This document shows, piece by piece, positions 19,018 to 28,484 of a stretch of 64,000 nucleotides of DNA. The stretch comes from Phyllobacterium calauticae. Lineage in GTDB: Bacteria > Pseudomonadota > Alphaproteobacteria > Rhizobiales > Rhizobiaceae. Each line of letters begins with the position of its first letter. Position 1 is the first letter of the stretch. Both the position numbers and the translations under genes were made by a program. The stretch covers positions 620,001 to 684,000 of the forward strand of contig NZ_JAGENB010000001.1 of NCBI RefSeq assembly GCF_019991125.1, read 5' to 3'. The notes under the pieces are model-generated. The model was not told the origin of the DNA, made no database searches, and was given only the letters and a program-made list of their open reading frames with translations.

Positions 19018-19029
19018 TGCATCGAGAGG

Positions 19030-19848
19030 TTAGTGACGGGCAGCGGCCTGCTCGTCACGCGCCTTCTGCACCTCGCGGCGCTTATTGGCAATCGACGCGA
19101 TCACCACCCCCACCGCGACGACGGCAATCAGGATGGTACAGGCGGCATTGATCTCCGGCGTCACCCCGAGACGCACCTGCGAGTAAATGCGCATGGGCAG
19201 GGTGGTGGCACCGGGACCCGAAGTGAAGCTTGAAATCACGAGATCATCGAGCGACAGCGTGAAGGCGAGCATCCAGCCGGATACCACCGCCGGCATGATC
19301 ACCGGCAGGGTAACCTTGAAGAAGGTGGTGACCGGCGTCGCCCCGAGATCCATGGCCGCCTCTTCGAGCGAACGGTCGAACGTGACCAGGCGCGACTGCA
19401 CCACGACGGCCACGAAACACATGGTGAATGTGATATGGGCGAGCGTGACGGTCCAGATACCCCGGTCAAAGCCAATGGCGACGAACAGCAGGAGCAGCGA
19501 CAGGCCGGTGATGACTTCGGGCATGACCAGCGGCGCATAGATCATCGCTGAAAACAGCATCCGCCCGCGGAAACGGGTATAGCGGGTGAGCGCGAGGGCA
19601 CCGAGTGTTCCCAGGATCGTCGCGAAGGTCGCCGAGATCAACCCGACGCGGATGGTCACCCACGCCGCATCGATAAAGCTCTTGTTGTTGAACAGCGACA
19701 CATACCATTTGGTCGAGAAGCCGGCCCAGACGGTGACGAGGCGGGATTCATTGAACGAGAAGACAACCAGCAGCACGATCGGCAGGTACAGGAACGCGAA
19801 ACCGATGACCAGCGAAACGATATTGAAGCGGGACCAGGTGGTGTTCAT
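19030..19848 (-). CDS. potI: Polyamine ABC transporter permease (PotI/PotC-like)
   Basis: A 272-residue inner-membrane permease with about six hydrophobic segments and the BPD_transp_1 EAA-like loop (EEAAMDLGATPVTTFFKVTL). It pairs with the PotH-like permease to form the channel for putrescine/spermidine-type substrates. The ATG at 19848 is one base from the end of the upstream permease gene (GTGACATG), which supports this start over a longer version. It is the last gene of the potFGHI-like set. The C-terminus is Lys/Arg/Ala-rich. Confidence 0.9.
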   Translation of the reverse strand: MNTTWSRFNIVSLVIGFAFLYLPIVLLVVFSFNESRLVTVWAGFSTKWYVSLFNNKSFIDAAWVTIRVGLISATFATILGTLGALALTRYTRFRGRMLFSAMIYAPLVMPEVITGLSLLLLFVAIGFDRGIWTVTLAHITFTMCFVAVVVQSRLVTFDRSLEEAAMDLGATPVTTFFKVTLPVIMPAVVSGWMLAFTLSLDDLVISSFTSGPGATTLPMRIYSQVRLGVTPEINAACTILIAVVAVGVVIASIANKRREVQKARDEQAAARH

Positions 19849-19849
19849 G

Positions 19850-20761
19850 TCACTTCTCGCTTTCCTGGGCTTTGGCTTCCGACCGCTGGAACAGCACGAT
19901 GGGCACGACGAGCAGCGCCAGCAGAACCACGGCGACCGCGGAAGACAGCGGCCAGTCACGGTTGGCGGAGAACTCGTTCCACAAGGTTTTGCCGATCATC
20001 AATGTCTCCGACCCGCCGAGAAGATCGGGAATAACGAATTCGCCGACGGCCGGAATGAAGACAAGGAAACATCCGGCGACAACGCCGGGCAGCGACAGCG
20101 GGAACGTGATCTTCCAGAAGGCGGTGATGGGCGGGCAGCCAAGATCTTCCGCCGCCTCAACCAGGGAATAATCCATCTTTTCCAGCGTCGAATAGATCGG
20201 AAGCACCAGGAACGGCAGATACGAATAGACAATGCCGATCAGCACCGCGGTATTGGTGTTGAGAATGTTCAGGGGCGTGTGGATGACATTGGCCCATAGG
20301 AGAAACTGGTTGAGCAGCCCCTCGGGCTTGAGAATACCGATCCACGCATAGACGCGGATAAGGAAGCTTGTCCAGAAGGGCAGGATCACCAGCATCAGCA
20401 GGGTTGACCGGACAGTGGCGGGCGCGCGCGCCATGCCGTAGGCGATGGGATAGCCCACCAGCAGCGTCAGGAATGTCGAAATGGCGGCAATGATCACGCT
20501 GGACAGATAGGCTTTGACATAGAGCGGGTCGCTGCCGAGGAAGGTATAGTTGTCCCAGGAGAACTGCGACACGCTGTTGATCAGCCCCTGCCAGCCCGCC
20601 CAGACATCAATCGTCGGCGTATAGGGTGGTATCGCCATCGTCACTTGCGAGAGTGAAATCTTGAAGACGATGATGAACGGGATGAGGAAGAAAATCAGCA
20701 TCCACAGATAGGGAACGCTGATGACGAGGCGGCTGACGACGGACGCGATCAATTTTTGCAT
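19850..20761 (-). CDS. potH: Polyamine ABC transporter permease (PotH/PotB-like)
   Basis: A 303-residue permease with six predicted membrane helices; the first is LWMLIFFLIPFIIVFKISL. The EAA loop appears as VEAAEDLGCPPITAFWKITF near residue 205. It forms a heterodimeric channel with the following PotI-like subunit. It starts 9 bases after the ATPase gene and ends one base before the next permease, so translation is likely coupled. The large periplasmic loop after helix one is usual for PotB/PotH proteins. Confidence 0.9.
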   Translation of the reverse strand: MQKLIASVVSRLVISVPYLWMLIFFLIPFIIVFKISLSQVTMAIPPYTPTIDVWAGWQGLINSVSQFSWDNYTFLGSDPLYVKAYLSSVIIAAISTFLTLLVGYPIAYGMARAPATVRSTLLMLVILPFWTSFLIRVYAWIGILKPEGLLNQFLLWANVIHTPLNILNTNTAVLIGIVYSYLPFLVLPIYSTLEKMDYSLVEAAEDLGCPPITAFWKITFPLSLPGVVAGCFLVFIPAVGEFVIPDLLGGSETLMIGKTLWNEFSANRDWPLSSAVAVVLLALLVVPIVLFQRSEAKAQESEK

Positions 20762-20770
20762 GGCAGCCCC

Positions 20771-21916
20771 CTAAGCCGTCAACAGGATGCCGGCGTCGGT
20801 ATCGAAATTGACCCAGACCTTGTCGTCATAGCCAAGCGGGTCTTCGACCGTGCGCACCGCATTCAAACTGGCAGCCTTGATGATCCGGCCACTTTCAAGC
20901 CGGACGTGGAAAACCGTCATGTCGCCGAAATAGGCGATATCGTAGAGTTCGCCATGCGCCGCGTTGACGGCAGTGTTTGCCGGTTCCTTGCGGCTGAGGC
21001 GGATCTTCTCCGGGCGGATGGCAAACCCGACGGACTGGCCGGTGGAACAGTCGCGCGTTGCATCCGTGCGAATGGTGATCCTGTCGGCCGGGACATCGAT
21101 GTCGACCTTGCCGGGCATCACTGTCGAGGCCGTACCTTCGAACATGTTCACATTGCCGATGAAATCCGCCACAAACTTGGAATTCGGGGCTTCGTAGACT
21201 TCCGCGGGCGTTGCCACCTGCTTGACTTTACCCTTGTCCATGACGGCGATGCGATCGGCCATGGTCATGGCCTCCTCCTGGTCGTGCGTCACGACGACGA
21301 AGGTCAGGCCAAGCTTCATCTGCAGGTCCATCAGCTCGAACTGCGTTTCTTCACGCAGCTTCTTGTCGAGTGCCCCCAACGGTTCATCCAAAAGCAGGAC
21401 CTTTGGCCGTTTGGCAACGCAGCGGGCAAGCGCCACGCGCTGACGCTGGCCGCCGGACAGCTGATGCGGTTTGCGCTTGGCGAACTGCTCGAGCTTGACC
21501 AGCTTGAGCATTTCCGCAACACGCGCGTCGATTTCATTCTTCGGCATGCCATCCTGCTTCAGACCGAAAGCGATGTTGCCCTCGACCGTCATGTGCGGGA
21601 ACAGGGCATAGGACTGGAACATCATATTGACCGGCCGCTTGTAGGGCGGGATGCCGCGCATATCCTGACCGTCCAGCAGGATACGGCCCGAGGTCGGTTC
21701 TTCAAATCCGGCCAGCATGCGCAGGAGCGTGGACTTGCCGCAGCCGGATGCGCCGAGAAGGGCAAAGAATTCACGATTGTAGATCGTCAGGGACAAGTCA
21801 TCGACAGCGGTAAAGTCACCAAACTTTTTGGTTACATTCTCGAAGGAAATATAGGGTTTTGCTTCAGGATCATTCCAAGGTGCGAATTTACGGCGAAAGC
21901 TTCCCAGTGATTTCAT
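20771..21916 (-). CDS. potG: Polyamine ABC transporter ATPase (PotG/PotA-like)
   Basis: A 381-residue ATPase with all ABC motifs: Walker A GASGCGKSTLL near residue 55, signature LSGGQRQRVALARC, Walker B VLLLDEPLGALD, and the switch His in VVVTHDQEEA. The C-terminal 120 residues are the TOBE-like regulatory domain (GFAIRPEKIRLS). It energises uptake through the two downstream permeases. A hairpin terminator in the 67-base gap before it suggests only part of the transcripts started at potF read through into this gene. Confidence 0.93.
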   Translation of the reverse strand: MKSLGSFRRKFAPWNDPEAKPYISFENVTKKFGDFTAVDDLSLTIYNREFFALLGASGCGKSTLLRMLAGFEEPTSGRILLDGQDMRGIPPYKRPVNMMFQSYALFPHMTVEGNIAFGLKQDGMPKNEIDARVAEMLKLVKLEQFAKRKPHQLSGGQRQRVALARCVAKRPKVLLLDEPLGALDKKLREETQFELMDLQMKLGLTFVVVTHDQEEAMTMADRIAVMDKGKVKQVATPAEVYEAPNSKFVADFIGNVNMFEGTASTVMPGKVDIDVPADRITIRTDATRDCSTGQSVGFAIRPEKIRLSRKEPANTAVNAAHGELYDIAYFGDMTVFHVRLESGRIIKAASLNAVRTVEDPLGYDDKVWVNFDTDAGILLTA

Positions 21917-21947
21917 GATTGCCCCGGCATTTTGGTCTTGACGTTAA

Positions 21948-21974
21948 AAACCCCGGCATTTTCTGCCGGGGTTT
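21948..21974 (-). terminator. Intra-operon hairpin between potF and potG
   Basis: An 11-bp perfect stem (AAACCCCGGCA/TGCCGGGGTTT) with a TTTTC loop starts 9 bases after the potF stop and is followed by T residues on the minus strand. It probably acts as a partial terminator or 3' stabiliser, giving more binding protein than transporter, as is common in ABC operons. Confidence 0.75.
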
Positions 21975-21983
21975 TCTCGAGAT

Positions 21984-23075
21984 TTACTGGCCTGTTACCA
22001 CTTTGGTCCAGAGCCGCGTGACGGTTCGCTGCGTTTTCGTGTCATAAGGCGTCACGGTAAAGAGCTTGGCCAATGTGGCCGCATCCGGATAGACCGACGG
22101 ATTTTCCAGAATGGCCTTGTCGATGAATTCCTGCGAGGCCTTGTTGCCATTGGCATAGGACACGAAGTTCGAGGCTTTCGCCGCAACTTCCGGACGCATG
22201 ATGTAATTGATGAACTCGTGCGCTTCGGCCACATGCGGTGCATCGGCAGGGATGGCCATCACGTCAAACCACATCTGCGCACCCTGCGACGGAATGGCGT
22301 AGTCCAGCTTCACACCGGCATTGGCCTTTTCCGCACGCGACTTGGCCTGCAGGATATCGCCGGAATAGCCGAGTGCCAGACAGATATCGCCGGCAGCGAG
22401 TGCATTGATATATTCCGACGAATGGAACTTGCGGATCGACGGGCGAACCGCTGTCAACAGGTCCGCGCCCTTGGCGAGATCGTCGGGATTCTTGCTGTCC
22501 GGATCGAGGCCGAGATAGGCCAGCGTGGACGGCAGGACATCCGAGGCAGAATCAAGCACATGGACACCGCAATCCTTGAACTTGGCCGCCATTTCCGGTT
22601 TGAACAGGATATCCCAGTTCGGACGCGCATCCGTTCCGAGAATTTCCTTCATCTTGTCGACATTGTAGCCAAGGCCCGTGGTGCCCCACATGTAGTCGAC
22701 GGCGTACTGATTGCCCGGATCATATTTTTCGATGCGCTGGTTGATCACATCCCACATGTTCTTCAGGTTCGGCAGCTTCGACTTGTCGAGCTTCTGGAAC
22801 ACACCGGCGGCAATCTGGCGCTGCAGGAAGGATGCGGTCGGAACGACAACGTCGTAACCGGTTCCGCCTGCCAGCAGCTTGGTTTCGAGGATTTCATTGG
22901 AGTCGAAGGTATCATAGACAACCTTGATGCCCGTTTCCTTGGTGAAGTCAGCCAGGATGCTGTCATCAATATAATCGGACCAGTTGTAGACATTGACAAC
23001 GCGTTCCTGCGCGCCGGCTGCCGTGGCAAGCCCAAGGGCGAAAGTGGCCGTTAAAAGGATGGATTTGATACCCAT
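21984..23075 (-). CDS. potF: Polyamine-binding periplasmic protein (PotF-like)
   Basis: A 363-residue exported binding protein with signal peptide MGIKSILLTATFALGLATAAGA and the PotF/PotD opening VVNVYNWSDYIDDS. Other conserved parts are YDVVVPTASFLQRQ and YMWGTTGLGYN. It captures putrescine or a related polyamine for the PotGHI-like transporter encoded downstream. The ATG at 23075 has a GGAGG site 8 bases upstream. The puuA/puuB genes near 28.5-31.4 kb would degrade the imported putrescine, giving a functional link within the window. Confidence 0.92.
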   Translation of the reverse strand: MGIKSILLTATFALGLATAAGAQERVVNVYNWSDYIDDSILADFTKETGIKVVYDTFDSNEILETKLLAGGTGYDVVVPTASFLQRQIAAGVFQKLDKSKLPNLKNMWDVINQRIEKYDPGNQYAVDYMWGTTGLGYNVDKMKEILGTDARPNWDILFKPEMAAKFKDCGVHVLDSASDVLPSTLAYLGLDPDSKNPDDLAKGADLLTAVRPSIRKFHSSEYINALAAGDICLALGYSGDILQAKSRAEKANAGVKLDYAIPSQGAQMWFDVMAIPADAPHVAEAHEFINYIMRPEVAAKASNFVSYANGNKASQEFIDKAILENPSVYPDAATLAKLFTVTPYDTKTQRTVTRLWTKVVTGQ

Positions 23076-23242
23076 AAAATGCCTCCATGCTGCTGGCACC
23101 TGATCTTTCAGCCGTGCCAGGGGTTCCCAAATTTCCCCTACCTTTTTAGATTGCGATCACTTCGTCAACAGGGTTGCAGCAACTCCCTCATCTAAAGTTG
23201 CTGATCAACGCAATTTTGATCGCCGCATTTTGGCGCACGGCG

Positions 23243-24190
23243 TCAGGCTGGTGGCTTTCGTGTCGAAGCCGCACGCTGGCGCCGGTATTCCCAGCCCAGA
23301 TGAAAGAGCAACGCACAAAGGATGATACCGCCGCCGATGATGGTGCGCTGCGTCGGGACTTCATTGTGCAAAAGCCAGACCCAGACGGGCCCAAGCACAG
23401 GCTCGAGCGTTCCGATCAATGCGGCGAGCGCCGAGGGGATAAGACGGGCGCCACTGACGAAAAGAGCAAGGCCAAGACCGAGATTGACAGCCCCAAGAGC
23501 AAACAGGAAACCGAAATCCCGCGCGCTCGCCGAGAATGATCCGCTCATCACCGAGGCCGCACAGGCGGCCATCACCACGCCGAGAAAAACCGCGGGCGTC
23601 ATGCGCAGATGCGCCTTGCGCCGCGTGATCACCGTGGCGGACGCAAAGGCGATGGCAATCAGCAAGGCGAGAAGGTCGCCGATGGGGGAAACTGCGCCAT
23701 CCAGCGAATCGGAAACCATGATGGCAACGCCGGCAATCACCACGGCAATGGCACCCCAGGTTGCAAGGCTGACCCTTTCGCGAAAGAGCACCCAGGAAAT
23801 CAGCGCTGCCAGCAGCGGCACCGCCGCCTGGAGCAGCAGGACATTAGCGACCGTCGTGTAGGACAGGGCAACGATGAAGCAGGACGACGCGATGGCAAAA
23901 CAGATGCCGACGCCCACCCCGGCCAGCCCCATGTTGCGGAACAGCCGCAACGTTCCGTGCGGACCATCGCGGACCAGCATGAAACACAAAAGAAAAAGCC
24001 CGGCGAATACCGACCGCCAGAACACCACGGTCCAGTTATCCGTCGTATCGAGAAAGCGGGTCAGAGCACCGCCCGTGCTCCAGGCGATTGCCGAGCCCGC
24101 AACCAGCAGGCAGCCGACCGCGGTCTCCGACGCGCTCTTTGCGGGATCGGGCGCAGCAACCGGCGGCAGCGGGACGGACGAAACACTCAT
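23243..24190 (-). CDS. EamA/DMT-family transporter
   Basis: A 315-residue membrane protein with ten hydrophobic segments in two repeated EamA halves (for example GCLLVAGSAIAWSTGGALTR in the first and LIGTLEPVLGPVWVWLLHNE in the second). Drug/metabolite transporters of this type export amino acids, nucleotides or toxic compounds. The substrate cannot be inferred. Both ends are hydrophilic, and the C-terminus is Arg/Lys-rich as expected for a cytoplasmic tail. It follows potF by 167 bases on the same strand and may have its own promoter. Confidence 0.9.
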   Translation of the reverse strand: MSVSSVPLPPVAAPDPAKSASETAVGCLLVAGSAIAWSTGGALTRFLDTTDNWTVVFWRSVFAGLFLLCFMLVRDGPHGTLRLFRNMGLAGVGVGICFAIASSCFIVALSYTTVANVLLLQAAVPLLAALISWVLFRERVSLATWGAIAVVIAGVAIMVSDSLDGAVSPIGDLLALLIAIAFASATVITRRKAHLRMTPAVFLGVVMAACAASVMSGSFSASARDFGFLFALGAVNLGLGLALFVSGARLIPSALAALIGTLEPVLGPVWVWLLHNEVPTQRTIIGGGIILCALLFHLGWEYRRQRAASTRKPPA

Positions 24191-24286
24191 GCGGGTACAA
24201 TGCCAAATTTCAAATCTGCGGTGAGTTTGGGAAACGACTGGCGATTGTCGCTTTCTGCATCGTTTTCGCCCGCAAATCCAGCGGCA

Positions 24287-25708
24287 TCATTGAAAATCGA
24301 AAGCACTCAGGCCCGTCACCATCTCATCCAGCCCCAGCGGACGGGTGACCGGCGGCTCGGCACGCGAAAGACAGGCGGACCGCTCGCAGAGACGGCAGGC
24401 CGGACCGACCGGCGTCGCACCGATATTCCTGCCGCCGAGCGCAGCGCCATAAACCGTTTCATCGGCGAAACCGATATCGCAGCCGAGCAGGATCGCCGTG
24501 CGCCGCGGGCGTTCATTGAAACTGCCTTGCGGCCCCTCAAGCGTGCGGGCAATGGTCATGAATTCAGCGCCACCCGGCATCTCGATGGCTTCCACCAGAA
24601 TCTGCCCCGGCTGGGCAAAGGCGGCATGCACCGCCAGCTTCGGACACTCGCCGCCGAAGCGCGATTGCGGATAGCCCTGTGCCCCGGCCCGGCGGAAGCG
24701 GTTGCCCGCATGATCCACCTCCAGCATGAAGAACGGAATGCCGGCAGCCCCCTGTCTTTGCAGGGTCGTCAACCGATTGGCCGCCTGCTCGAAGGAGACA
24801 TTGAAACGCGAGCGCAGCACATCGACATCATAGCGGGCGCGCAGGGCAGCGGTCTGGAACGCCTGATACGGCATCATCAGGGCCTGGGCGGCATAGCGGG
24901 CAAATTCGAACCGGGCGATGCGGCGCGCTTCGTCGGAGGATAGCTTCAGCTCCTGGATCTCCGCCGCGATGACCACCTGCATGCGGATGAGCACCGCCTC
25001 GATGGCCAGTTCACGCAGCTGATCGAATGGCGACAGCCGTTCCGAGATGAACAGGCGCTGCGAATGGCGGTCATAGCGCCGCCGCCAGTTCGGCATGGTC
25101 GCGACCGGCAGGACGCGCACCGTGATTCCATGCTCGCTTTTCAGCCATGCCTTCAAGGCGCCTGAGAGATCATCGCCCGGCTTGATCAGATGGATGAAGC
25201 TGTCGACCTCCCCTTCTGTGCGGGCAAAATGATTGGGCTTGCGCTCCAGCACTTCCCGCACTTCGCTGAGCGGCAAACGCGTCGCCGACAGCGACGGCAC
25301 ATGCCCTTCCTTTGCCAGCATTCCCGAGAGGTCGGACAGGCGCTCCAGCGATTCCCGATAGGCGCGATAAAGCTTGATGACACCGGCTGCCGCATTGGGT
25401 GCGGCATCGCCGATCTCGATCAGCTCCTGGTCGCCGGGCAATTCACCATTGAGCAAAGGATCGGAAAACACTTCTTTCAGTGCCGCCATGGACGAGCCGG
25501 TCTCGGCCTGCAGCGTGTCGAGTTCGATCTTGTAGGTCGATGACAGTTTTAACAGCAGCTGCACCGTCAGCGGACGCTGGTTGCGCTCGATGAGATTGAG
25601 GTAGGACGGCGAAATGCCCAGCGCTTCGGCCATGGCCGTCTGCGTCAGCCCCTGCTCATTGCGGATGCGCCGGATGCGGGGACCGGCGAAAATCTTGCCT
25701 TCAGCCAT
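24287..25708 (-). CDS. XRE-type short-chain acyl-CoA regulator (ScfR/RamB-like)
   Basis: A 473-residue regulator with an N-terminal Cro/cI-type helix-turn-helix ([20 protein letters not shown]), an ImmA/IrrE-like central region (residues about 150-280), and a C-terminal DUF2083-like domain with conserved cysteines ([18 protein letters not shown]). Family members control isocitrate lyase or propionate genes in response to acyl-CoA state. It is divergent from aceA, with operator-like repeats between them. ATG 25708 is favoured by the AGGGG site five bases before it; a GTG lies two codons upstream. Confidence 0.87.
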   Translation of the reverse strand: MAEGKIFAGPRIRRIRNEQGLTQTAMAEALGISPSYLNLIERNQRPLTVQLLLKLSSTYKIELDTLQAETGSSMAALKEVFSDPLLNGELPGDQELIEIGDAAPNAAAGVIKLYRAYRESLERLSDLSGMLAKEGHVPSLSATRLPLSEVREVLERKPNHFARTEGEVDSFIHLIKPGDDLSGALKAWLKSEHGITVRVLPVATMPNWRRRYDRHSQRLFISERLSPFDQLRELAIEAVLIRMQVVIAAEIQELKLSSDEARRIARFEFARYAAQALMMPYQAFQTAALRARYDVDVLRSRFNVSFEQAANRLTTLQRQGAAGIPFFMLEVDHAGNRFRRAGAQGYPQSRFGGECPKLAVHAAFAQPGQILVEAIEMPGGAEFMTIARTLEGPQGSFNERPRRTAILLGCDIGFADETVYGAALGGRNIGATPVGPACRLCERSACLSRAEPPVTRPLGLDEMVTGLSAFDFQ

Positions 25709-25958
25709 TTCCACCCCTTATGTCAGCAATATTGACAAAATTTACACAATTTCAGGCAATCAACCAATATTACAAAATTTACAGATTTACAAATCATATT
25801 TGTCAAAGCAGAGACATGCTAACTCGATAAATCCGCCAATTACGGCGATATTTATTGGAATTACTGCACCGCAATGTAAATTCAGTCACATGAACGCAGC
25901 CATCGAAACTCCCAAACGACCTGTCTGCGATCGCGTCAACAGAAGCTGGAGAAAGATA
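25709..25958. promoter_or_regulatory. Divergent regulator/aceA control region with repeats
   Basis: This 250-base AT-rich gap holds a 12-base direct repeat, ACAAAATTTACA, at 25735-25746 and 25772-25783 (37 bases apart). TTGACAAA occurs at 25733-25740 and an inverted TTTGTCAA at 25799-25806. The spacing and divergent gene arrangement fit operators for the ScfR/RamB-like regulator controlling itself and aceA. Binding is inferred. Confidence 0.55.
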
Positions 25959-27248
<1,290 letters not shown>

Positions 27249-27353
27249 CAGGCACCCAATCCGGACCGTCGGCGAGGCCCTTACATGCCGCCGGTCCATA
27301 CGGGACAATCATTTGATTGTTCCACTGCAACGCCAGAAACAAGGAGCATCATC

Positions 27354-27587
27354 ATGGCACCGCAGACACGCGTGAAGGAACGGGCCGAGGAGCAATCATC
27401 GGCCATGAATGCAGACCAGCAGGCTGTCATTCGCATGGTCGCGAATGATCTGCATCGCCTCAACCAATCCGTCATGAAGGCAGTGGATGCCGGCGTGTCC
27501 GTGGAGCTGGTCCGCTCCGCCCGCCACCATGGCGGCGACGGCAACTGGGGCGACCTGCTGATCCCGGTGGTCGTCACCCGGCAATAG
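27354..27587 (+). CDS. Small conserved protein downstream of aceA
   Basis: A 77-residue protein of unknown function (QQAVIRMVANDLHRLNQSV..., ending GNWGDLLIPVVVTRQ). It has no signal peptide or membrane segment. The ATG at 27354 has a clear AAGGAG site, better than a start at 27285. From memory, similar small genes follow aceA in other rhizobia, which suggests a role linked to the glyoxylate shunt, but this is not established. The gene ends 49 bases before a strong terminator. Confidence 0.7.
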   Translation: MAPQTRVKERAEEQSSAMNADQQAVIRMVANDLHRLNQSVMKAVDAGVSVELVRSARHHGGDGNWGDLLIPVVVTRQ

Positions 27588-27636
27588 CTCACCGTGGCCT
27601 TCTCTGGTTTCGGTCTGGAACCAGCACGGCGCGCTG

Positions 27637-27673
27637 AACCGTCCGCAAGCGATTGCGGACGGTTTTGGTTTTT
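27637..27673 (+). terminator. Terminator, copy 1 of a 42-bp repeat
   Basis: A 12-bp perfect stem (AACCGTCCGCAA/TTGCGGACGGTT) with a GCGA loop and a TTGGTTTTT tail. It ends the aceA/small-gene unit. Its sequence is copied exactly after the toxin-antitoxin pair at 28351. Confidence 0.88.
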
Positions 27674-27679
27674 GACGGC
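27638..27679. repeat. 42-bp direct repeat, left copy
   Basis: Positions 27638-27679 are identical to 28351-28392; identity stops at once on both sides (A/C before, G/A after). The repeat is the terminator hairpin plus its T-rich tail and GACGGC. The two copies bracket the toxin-antitoxin genes. Confidence 0.93.
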
Positions 27680-27720
27680 GAATTACCCGAAAGTCTGGAT
27701 TGATTGACGTCATCGCATTT

Positions 27721-27736
27721 GTAATCTAATTATTAC
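27721..27736. promoter_or_regulatory. Palindrome at the toxin gene start (likely operator)
   Basis: GTAAT-N6-ATTAC is a perfect dyad whose right arm touches the toxin ATG. No Shine-Dalgarno sequence precedes that ATG. The antitoxin has a helix-turn-helix, so autorepression at this site is plausible, and the toxin may be translated from a very short leader. Both points are inferred. Confidence 0.55.
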
Positions 27737-28039
27737 ATGCTTGAGATACGTCAAACCCAGGTCTTCGCGGATTGGCTGGATCGCCTGAAGGACAGGCACG
27801 CCAGGCATATGATAGCGCAAAGGATTGTGCGTCTTCGGCATGGGCACAGCGGCGACGTGCAGCCTGTCGGCGAGGGTATCAGCGAGCTTCGTCTTCACCA
27901 CGGCCCCGGCTATCGCCTTTATTTTGTCCAGCATGGAACGGTCTTGATCATTCTTCTGTGCGGTGGCGACAAAAGCAGCCAGCAGAAAGACATCCGGAAG
28001 GCTAAAGCTCTCGCTGCGGATTTGGAGAAAGAAAAATGA
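27737..28039 (+). CDS. higB: RelE/HigB-like toxin of a type II toxin-antitoxin module
   Basis: A 100-residue protein of the addiction-module killer family, RelE/ParE superfamily (ADWLDRLKDRHARHMIAQRI, GEGISELRLHHGPGYRLYFV, LLCGGDKSSQQKDI). RelE-type toxins cut ribosome-bound mRNA. The toxin gene comes first and overlaps the antitoxin gene by 4 bases, an order typical of higBA-like pairs. The ATG has no visible ribosome site and abuts a palindrome. The module lies between two copies of a terminator repeat, suggesting acquisition. Confidence 0.92.
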   Translation: MLEIRQTQVFADWLDRLKDRHARHMIAQRIVRLRHGHSGDVQPVGEGISELRLHHGPGYRLYFVQHGTVLIILLCGGDKSSQQKDIRKAKALAADLEKEK

Positions 28040-28329
28040 CGATCAGGACAACCCCCTTCGACCCGGCGCGCTATCTCGATACGCCGGAGTCACAGGCCGA
28101 ACTCTTGAGCGATGCATTTGAAACAGGCGATGCAAGCTATATTGCCGACGCCCTTGGAATCGTTGCCCGCGCAAAAGGCATGACACAAATTGCCAGGGAA
28201 GCAGGTGTCACGCGGGAAGCCCTGTACAAAACGCTGAGCGCCAAGGGCGATCCCAAACTGACCACCTTGCTTGGCGTCCTGAAGGCGCTGGGTGTGCAGC
28301 TTGCTGTTACGCCGAAACACGCCGCATAG
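28036..28329 (+). CDS. higA: HigA-like antitoxin (addiction module antidote)
   Basis: A 97-residue antidote with a helix-turn-helix (GMTQIAREAGVTREALYKTL) in its second half and an N-terminal arm (TPFDPARYLDTPESQAELLS) likely to wrap the toxin. It overlaps the toxin gene by ATGA, so the two are translationally coupled. Antitoxins of this family neutralise the toxin and repress their own promoter; the palindrome at 27721-27736 is the candidate operator. A repeat copy of the upstream terminator follows 21 bases after the stop. Confidence 0.92.
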   Translation: MTIRTTPFDPARYLDTPESQAELLSDAFETGDASYIADALGIVARAKGMTQIAREAGVTREALYKTLSAKGDPKLTTLLGVLKALGVQLAVTPKHAA

Positions 28330-28350
28330 AGTTCAGCTTCGTACCTTTGC

Positions 28351-28386
28351 ACCGTCCGCAAGCGATTGCGGACGGTTTTGGTTTTT
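28351..28386 (+). terminator. Terminator, copy 2 of the 42-bp repeat
   Basis: The same hairpin as at 27637 with an 11-bp stem (ACCGTCCGCAA/TTGCGGACGGT), GCGA loop and TTGGTTTTT tail. It ends the toxin-antitoxin transcript. Confidence 0.88.
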
Positions 28387-28392
28387 GACGGC
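28351..28392. repeat. 42-bp direct repeat, right copy
   Basis: This copy is an exact match to 27638-27679, starting 713 bases away. Perfect identity over the full hairpin and tail, with abrupt ends, suggests recent duplication. Confidence 0.93.
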
Positions 28393-28484
28393 AAAAAACA
28401 CGACCACAATTTTCTCGCGCCAGCCTTCCCATAGCGATGAGTTTTGATCTATCATCCGAAAACCGTAATAAATTCTGGTGATTG

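Noticed and set aside
23609-24943. A 444-codon frame spanning the EamA gene and the regulator gene in antisense
   Set aside because: It crosses two supported genes and consists of Arg/Gly/His-rich shadow sequence.
27305-27330. Dyad ACAATCATTTGATTGT between aceA and the next gene
   Set aside because: The stem is short and AT-rich, with no clear role.
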